NCBI GenBank assembly: GCA_002803225.1
Contig: NXFV01001932.1
Coordinates: 1 to 14,564, forward strand
Length of the DNA: 14,564 nt
Source of the DNA: Gamarada debralockiae
Lineage: Eukaryota > Ascomycota > Leotiomycetes > Helotiales > Hyphodiscaceae
Direction: 5' to 3'
Part shown: positions 8,408 to 14,564 of the stretch, piece by piece
How positions within the stretch are numbered: position 1 is the stretch's first letter
Layout of the letters: each line of letters starts with the position of its first letter
Notes under the pieces: model-generated
The model's database searches: none
Told to the model about the DNA's origin: nothing
The model's input: the letters and a program-made list of their open reading frames with translations, nothing else
Program-made: the position numbers and the translations under genes

Positions 8408-10673
8408 CATGTCGAATTCTCTACTGAATACACCGTTTGAGCTTCTACCACGGCATTTCCGACAGCCGGACAAAAACTGTGGCCGTTATACAAGGACGAG
8501 ACCCTGAACAACCCTTGAACAAGGATGGTGCATCGATTAATGCCTCCCTAACAATGGTCTGCTTATCGCAAGGCTATAATTGAGCTGTTTTCTCCAACAT
8601 CACAACCAAAAACGGCTGATGACCTGCGCCAAGGGGAAACCCATTACCACACAACATTTTCATTCGGCTAGCCAGAAAATGCAGTGTTCACTTTTCCATC
8701 ACTACATGAAAAAGCAACCACGGTCCTGGGTTCCTGTACCGTATTTGGAATTTGTGCACCCTCAGCCAGATCCTAGGACGTGTCTCGCATCGCCTTATAA
8801 TCGCAACAATCCCTCACTTTCATCGCGATTCCCATTTTCCGGATCATGGGTTCATGTGTGAGGTGAGTTGAGAAAGAGGTCACACCCACCGCCCCCACTG
8901 GTACGTGTGGGATTCTGGAGGACTGCATTTCCGGTAAGATACCTCAGCTTACAAGAATCACGAGAACATCAAGTGCCCCGTTCTTAACTTCATTTGGAAC
9001 TCTGGAAGTCCCTCAACACAAGATCAGCATCACCACAGAAATCCGAACGGTCCTCAACGATGACCTGCTTCCACACAAAATCAACTGTTAGCTGGAGTTA
9101 GCCAGATGCTAGGCTAGCAACAAAGTTCAGTCAGCCAGAAGGGCAGTGGCAGAGAATAAAAGCTACCCCACGACCAGTGGGGTCTTTAGGGACTTCCCAA
9201 ATGCTAACATAAAGATTCCACGAACTACTGCAACATTGCACTTCTCAATTGCTAAGGGATTTTCCTCTCTAACTTTGAGGGTCAAGCTAGCACTTTTATA
9301 CCTAATGAATGTACTTGTACAACAATTTACTTTCATCTGCCCCATACATGTCTTGCTCATCCTAAAATATTTCTATCTACCTTTGTTTTCGGCTTCTTGC
9401 AAAATTTCATACTCGACTCGGTTTTCACTGTCGTTTATCTAACGTTTACTCACGTAGCTCAATTAAATCCTGTCTCGAAATAGTACATTGATTTGTTGAA
9501 GTATGACGTTCCCCACTACCTCTGCCAATTAGCACTCGTCTTCTGCCGACCCACCTTTGATTTTGCGCTTGTTCTTCAGCCTTCTCTACTCTCTTGGTTC
9601 GCGCAAAGGCATGATACGCATCACTTAAATACTTCATTCATGATGCAAGGGTCGCGTGTTGGAAATGAGTCGAACGTGACCAAGCATTGAATTCACTCGT
9701 AAGCCTGGCCTAAACACTCGTTGTCTGGTAGGAGTCAATCAAGTTTATACGAAACTATAAGCCCAGTTCCTTTTCAGTCTCTGGGGATTCTAAAGGCATT
9801 CCAACACCAGTCTCAAAGACGTATCCAATCTTTGCTGAGGGAGGACGCGTATCAACGCCGAGTAGTTTATTATTTTGATCCTCGAGCATTTAGAATCGCA
9901 CTTCTAATAAATCTACAGCAATTTGCCCCCAACTTCCCTAGTTCTCTCTTTCTCCTCTCTATTTCCCCTATCGTTTCGCTTCTCGTCCTCGATGAGATAA
10001 TCTTCGTCGTTCCTTCAGCCTATTTCAATCTCATACTGCCTACGTCACTGGTCGTTGAGCCAGTAGCTCTTCCCCATGTATTCCCACCGGGAATGAGATG
10101 CAAATACATATTTACAGCGAACTCGGAGGCTGCCACAAGTCTGGTAGGCAATGTTCCATCTCCAGTGAGGATATTCGAAACTGCCTCGAATTCCTCGAGG
10201 ATGGCACAATTTATGTCTGAGAACGAAACCTAGGAGCTTCTCATTCCATCCATTGGATGTAGTGAATTGGTTGAGTAAATCTGAATTCCGAAGTAGCATT
10301 AACTCAAACCAGTATACAATCAATTCTTATGAGAAGGATTTCCGCTGGGAGCAGTTCAAGCAAGCACAATGAGAATTCTATTAGGTTTATAAAGCTTCAA
10401 AATCAAGGATATAATAGCAGGCATGAGATAATTCCTTAAATGGCATAGAAACATAGCTACGCACTGGACTAATTAACCAGATTCCCACCGCCCGTTACCG
10501 ATTCACGAAGCAAATTAGTAAGGATACTCAGTTATTCATTCTCTCTTACCCCTTCACAACTTCATAATTACTCTCCTTGTCTCTCACCCTCATAAGATTG
10601 TATAAAATCAGCGCGCATTGGCATTGTCCTTGTCGGAGACTGCTCGTAAAGCGCAGCTAGTACACGTGTTCAC
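8408..10673. other. Long gene-poor stretch
   Basis: I recognise no gene, RNA or repeat family over about 2.2 kb. The longest open frame, 9721-10233 on the plus strand (170 codons, opening with TTG), has a hydrophobic middle (about residues 70-125) but no ATG near its start, no signal-peptide logic and no family motif; I treat it as chance or remnant. Other frames (8580-8861, 9146-9442, 9637-9446) are short and anonymous. A perfect CCTCGAGG palindrome is at about 10195-10202. AT content is mildly raised, which fits old decayed sequence. Confidence 0.4.
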
Positions 10674-12178
10674 AACCTTTCAGCAATTCGAGCAGAGACT
10701 TACAAGCTATACAAGAACACCAGAGCCAGAGTCGCCACTGTTCTGTGACGATACCTTTGGATTGATGCGTTATGTATTATCCGAGACGATCATACTCATC
10801 TCTAGACTCAAATCTTGGAGATGGCAGCTATATACTCTCGGGTGGCGTTCACCGTCATCGCAACTGCCGGTGACAGCGCAAATTCGGGTCGTCCTGGTGT
10901 CTGGTCGTTGTCACGAGTCACGGAACAAAATATGATATATTTAGGAAGTACAGCACTGAGGACAGTCGAAAATGATATCTATACCCCTGGATTCCTGGAT
11001 TAAAATGACAAATCCAAATGGATCAATAGGGCATGGACTTTTCAAGAGCAGCTGTTTTCGAATAAAGCCTTGATTTTCACGCGGAAACAAGTCTACTGGC
11101 GATGCCAAAAAGCATTATGGTTGGAAGAGACAGCTCTGGAGAGCGCCAATAATGTATGGGGCCTTTCCTCCAAAACGATCACGGGTATTGGACTGCGAAA
11201 TACCCACTGGGACGCCCAAGGCCTTTCATGGTGACATTTATTTGTCGGATTATAACAAATCATACAATGAACTAGTGTCGGAATACATGAGACGTACTTT
11301 GACTCATAATTCCGACAAATTGAATGGGTTCGCGGGCGTAATTAAAGTGCTGTCAGTAGTTTGTAAGGACGATTCATCTGGGGACTGCCACTATCTTTAT
11401 TCAACTTTGCTCTGGCTTGGTTAATGTCCTAGGAAGTTCGAAATAATGCTTGCGGCCGGGTGGTATCGGGGGACACAGGCGCCGAAGCTATAGCGTTTCC
11501 TAGCTGGAACTGGATAGCCTGGAATCTTGTGACAACTCAAAAACGAAGAGTAAGAAAACAGATGGATCATCGGATCTTCTGGGTTCCTTGGAGTCCCAAA
11601 AATGCTCTCGCTCAACCACAGATTGTTTTCTATCGATGTAGGCTCCTGGGTCAACGAGAGGAGGTTCCACCACAGCAAATATATGCTCAGGAAGGGCCTC
11701 TGACTAGCGAATAGGCGAGTTCTCCATGAAGAATTAGCGGTGAAGTCAATCTCACAAAATGCAACGACTTCATTGATTCAGGACGCTTGCAATTTTGGAC
11801 AAGCACCGCCTTACTTTTCATAAATCGTTGTCAATATATCTTCCGATAAACGGAACGGAGCCTTTCTGGGGCCGGAGTGTGAGCGACTATGCAGACGACG
11901 AATGCATGCCTCGCGTACATATAGAACGAGGAGTTGCCATGGACTGACCAAGTTACAGTCGAGACAACAACCTTTTATGGGAAGTCTCTAAGTGCAAGAA
12001 AGATACTTTCATGCAGGATTGACTCATAGTTGCTCGACTTGCTAATTCTGCTCTATTCGGTCTCGTGGTTAAGTGGGAGGAGGGGATTGCATATAAAATT
12101 GATAAATTTTACATGGCTGAAGATGTTTGGATCAACCTCAGCAAGAATCGAGGATGGAAGTTGGTGACTGTGGGCTGA
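10674..12178 (+). pseudogene. HET-domain (heterokaryon incompatibility) protein pseudogene
   Basis: HET proteins act in fungal non-self recognition and can trigger cell death after fusion of unlike hyphae. Readable blocks in order are RYLWIDALCIIRDD (from 10749), EMAAIYSRVAFTVIATAG with GRPGV, KWINRAWTFQEQLFSNKALI and FTRKQVYWRCQKALW (11016 on), YNELVSEYMRRTLTHNSDKL with NGFAGVIKVLSVVC (11250 on), FPSWNWIAWN (about 11500), LQFWTSTALL (about 11790), and the tail VKWEEGIAY, EDVWINLSKN and GWKLVTVG ending in TGA at 12176-12178. These match the HET core and the usual C-terminal PSWSWAGW region. In-frame stops lie at 10746-10748, 10803-10805 and 11001-11003. The reading frame changes near 11140, again between 11420 and 11460, and once more before the tail. 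The N-terminal CWG part is not recognisable. Length and order fit a once complete gene of about 500 or more residues. Confidence 0.88.
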
Positions 12179-13278
12179 TTGCGTACAACTAGTGGTCAAT
12201 CACACGGATCGACGATATATAACAACATGGAGATGTTAGAACCAGTGCTGGTGTGGGCTATTAGGCGGGAATGGGAGTATGTTCACCAGTATAATTCTTG
12301 AGAGCTTTGTCATTACGTGTTTGGTATTACTGGCGTAATTTGCAATTTTTGAATATCTGGGACTTGAGGGTCCCGATTTGCCAGTTTCTGCATACGAAAT
12401 TGAAACTGATACTTATACAAGCACTGGGGGTAAGGTAGAGGAAGCGGTAGTGAGGTCGAATATGTGAAAGTCAAATGCAGAGGTTTCTTCACTTGATACT
12501 AGCGGCAGCCCAAAACCAATCGAACATATGTCAGCCCACACGGGTCGAGAACGGCCCAGAATGGATTAGGTAAGGTCTAATCACGCTCTGATGGAAAGAT
12601 CTGCTCCCTGGTTAGCACTTATGCTCACTGGGCCACCTGGGAGAGGGGGGTGTATGCCGGTAGACTCGATTCCTGGGGAGGTGAAGACATCCCGCAGAAC
12701 AAATTTTCAAGTCGGGATGGCGGATAAGGAAGAGTAAATAGAATAGTGTTCACTACTATTTATGGTATTTCGGTTCTCATACTCATATTTTAGGCTTCGA
12801 TTCTGCCTTGGATGTTAGGTTGAGCTTCAACGTGTATAAGTTACAGTTCTAGAAAGTGGTTAGAGCACATGCTAACTTTAGCCCTGCTGCATTTCTAGGT
12901 ACCTAAGGCCCTGAAGAGGACCCCCTGTAGGCTCAACTGTACTATGAGTTGGTCTCAGCTGCACAGGGAGTTACAGAACCTGTATTTCAGCGTGGCAAGA
13001 CCTGAAGATTCAGCACTTCGGGGACTCTGAACCTGAACTACAGCATGTGATCTGATTGAGTCAGGGCCAGGAGCACTATAAATACAGGCTAGCATTGTAA
13101 AATAGCAACTGCAATTCAAGTTTTTATCACTATACACCATTGATAATCACATGTTGCTGACCCAGCCCAAAAAATCCAACAATACGCCCTAGAAACAGCT
13201 AGTTGGATATCGGAATCTCGACATGAGCATTTTCCTTTCTGTCTTTGGACCTGAGCTGTTGCTCCTATAGCCTGAGCT
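12179..13278. other. Intergenic, no gene recognised
   Basis: About 1.1 kb between the HET and calcium-pump pseudogenes with no recognisable coding frame. It holds a TATAAATA box-like motif at about 13078-13085, with no intact gene close downstream. A stretch starting with TGTTAGG near 12810 and reaching the A-rich sequence near 13150 loosely resembles a solo LTR, but no target-site duplication could be shown. Confidence 0.4.
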
Positions 13279-14539
13279 GTGGGTGAGCCAAACATGAACC
13301 ATCCTGAGCAAGTGAGCCAAGAAGATGAGCCCATGGTGGACAGGGGCGACCCGTTTGGGCTACGACTACCACGAAAGTCAGACACTAATCTCATCTTCGC
13401 TGCTATCTATGCTAACCAAGCCCTACGAACAATAGGGTTCGTATATCGAGACTTGCAGCTGCCGCCGCAAGTAGACGGGGAGGCAGGCAAAGCGATAACC
13501 GACTTCACATTGGATTTACTTCTGGAAGACATAGTTTTCCTTGGAGTAATTGGAATACATGACGCTCTTCGACCCGGAGTGCTAGAATCCGTGTAGACCT
13601 GTCAAAAAGCTGGTGTTACCGTACGCATGGTGACTGGCGATAATGTGGGGCAGAGCTGTCAACGATTCTGTCAAGAAGGGTTTGCAGGTAAGGCTCTCCA
13701 CTCTAACTCTAACGGAATTGGGCTAATGGTGCTAAACTTTGAATTGTGCTTTCTGGTTCCAAATAACCATCACCATTACTTCTCTATTTCTCGCTTTTGT
13801 GTCCGCCATCTCAAACTCGGACGAACAATCCGTCCTAACCCCGATCCAACACATATGGATCAACTTGTTCCGGGACACCTTAGCTGCCCTTGCACTAGTG
13901 TCAGATCGAGCTGTATGTGGGCGATATATAATGGCATTTATAGGACCTAGCTGATATCTAAGGAGCGAAATACAAAGGAGGGGGAGCTCTCTTATACCAC
14001 AAAAGAGGGGAAAATACAGGCTATACCCGATTAGGCAATTCCAACCAACAACTAGCAACTAACCGTCCTCAACCAAGAGTGCTAAATCGAAAACCCTGGT
14101 GCGAGAATAGCGCCGCTGTTTACTATGCCAATATAGAAAACCATTATCTTTCAGTCGATCTACTAGTTAGCCCTCACGTTCATTCTATACTTTGCGTGCT
14201 CTAGAATATTCTCCTACCAACCGGCCTCGAAATTCAACAAGTCGAGACGATCGTGTTCAACATGTGCGTCTAGATTCAAATATTCAATATGTACAAGTAC
14301 GTAGATCTCCATTAGATCTAGGGAAAGAGGAACAGAGTAGATGTCTGACTTATCTTTCCAGTTGCCGGCAAAACGATAATACCCTCAATGTCTTCGAGGG
14401 GATGTTTGGCAACTGGTTGTTCATGACTGTTAGTACTACCATGATGGGGGCGCAGATCCTGATCATATTTGTTGGAGGGCAGGCTTTTGCCGTAGTCCGA
14501 CTATGTAAAGCACTGGGTCTAGCTTACACACTGAGGTAA
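13279..14539 (+). pseudogene. P-type calcium-transporting ATPase pseudogene (PMC1/PMCA type), truncated
   Basis: An intact member pumps calcium into the vacuole or out of the cell. Clear matches start near 13400 with YANQALRTIGFVYRDL (N-domain end), then VFLGVIGIHDALRPGV, CQKAGVTVRMVTGDN (P-domain) up to about 13650. The sequence then jumps to FQITITITSLFLAFVSAI and SVLTPIQHIWINLFRDTLAA with LALVSD (13745-13905, transmembrane helices 5 and 6). Next come a weak LNRKP (about 14085) and ETIVFNMC-IQIFNMY (about 14245-14290), then NTLNVFEGMFGN and VGGQAFAVVRL near the window end. The N-terminus, helices 1-4 and the DKTGT phosphorylation site are absent, as is the stretch between TGDN and helix 5 that should hold the GDGxND hinge. 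In-frame stops are at 13594-13596 and 14271-14273 (the latter at the Trp of FVW), and there are frame changes near 13690 and 14300. It cannot be functional. Confidence 0.92.
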
Positions 14540-14564
14540 TCGTGAGACACAATAAGATAGATTG

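Noticed and set aside
9721..10233. 170-codon plus-strand frame with a hydrophobic centre
   Set aside because: Opens with TTG, lacks an early ATG and family motifs, and has no splice-supported extension; likely chance.
12811..13151. Possible solo LTR (TG start, TATAAATA, A-rich end)
   Set aside because: No matching target-site duplication, no second LTR, and ends cannot be defined from the sequence.
1..14564. CRISPR arrays, tRNA and rRNA genes
   Set aside because: No regularly spaced identical repeats, cloverleaf with a TTCGA arm, or rRNA core sequence was seen.

Overview
The window looks like nuclear DNA of a filamentous ascomycete (Pezizomycotina). The supports are short GT-AG introns of about 44 to 60 nt with CTAAC/CTAAT-like branch sites, a fungal subgroup-C type GH18 chitinase with hevein-type chitin-binding modules, a HET-domain protein, a fungal CRY-DASH flavoprotein and a PMC1-type calcium pump. 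No bacterial gene organisation, CRISPR array, rRNA or tRNA was recognised. A placement in Leotiomycetes is only an impression.

Layout: (1) 1-728 has no recognisable gene but holds two tight hairpins. (2) 729-4840 (+) is a multi-exon secreted chitinase locus. Its first part (729-2870) reads as a complete 608-residue signal peptide, CBM18 and GH18 protein once six introns are removed. The rest of the ancestral C-terminus (2871-4840) is out of frame, because one base is missing just before the stop. Three introns in this distal part carry degenerate telomere-like CCCTAA/CCTACTCC tracts. (3) 4971-6967 (-) is a CRY-DASH photolyase/cryptochrome pseudogene, convergent with the chitinase, with at least three frameshifts and four in-frame stops. 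(4) 7924-8407 is a 480-bp element with 22-bp terminal inverted repeats and TA duplications, i.e. a Tc1/mariner-like MITE. (5) 8408-10673 is essentially empty. (6) 10674-12178 (+) is a HET-domain pseudogene whose signature motifs are still readable from the N-terminal core to the C-terminus. (7) 13279-14539 (+) is a 5'-truncated, internally deleted calcium-ATPase (PMC1-like) pseudogene.

The genes do not form a pathway. The coherent picture is a decaying accessory region in which four unrelated genes are broken to different degrees. Two of the stops fall where the family has tryptophan (TGG to TAG), which fits C-to-T change at CpA, the signature of repeat-induced point mutation (RIP), but the many indels need another cause (neutral decay or assembly error). 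The chitinase is the only locus likely to still make a useful product. No clearly new multi-gene system was found. The most unusual items are the telomere-like intron tracts, the MITE and the frame-split chitinase.
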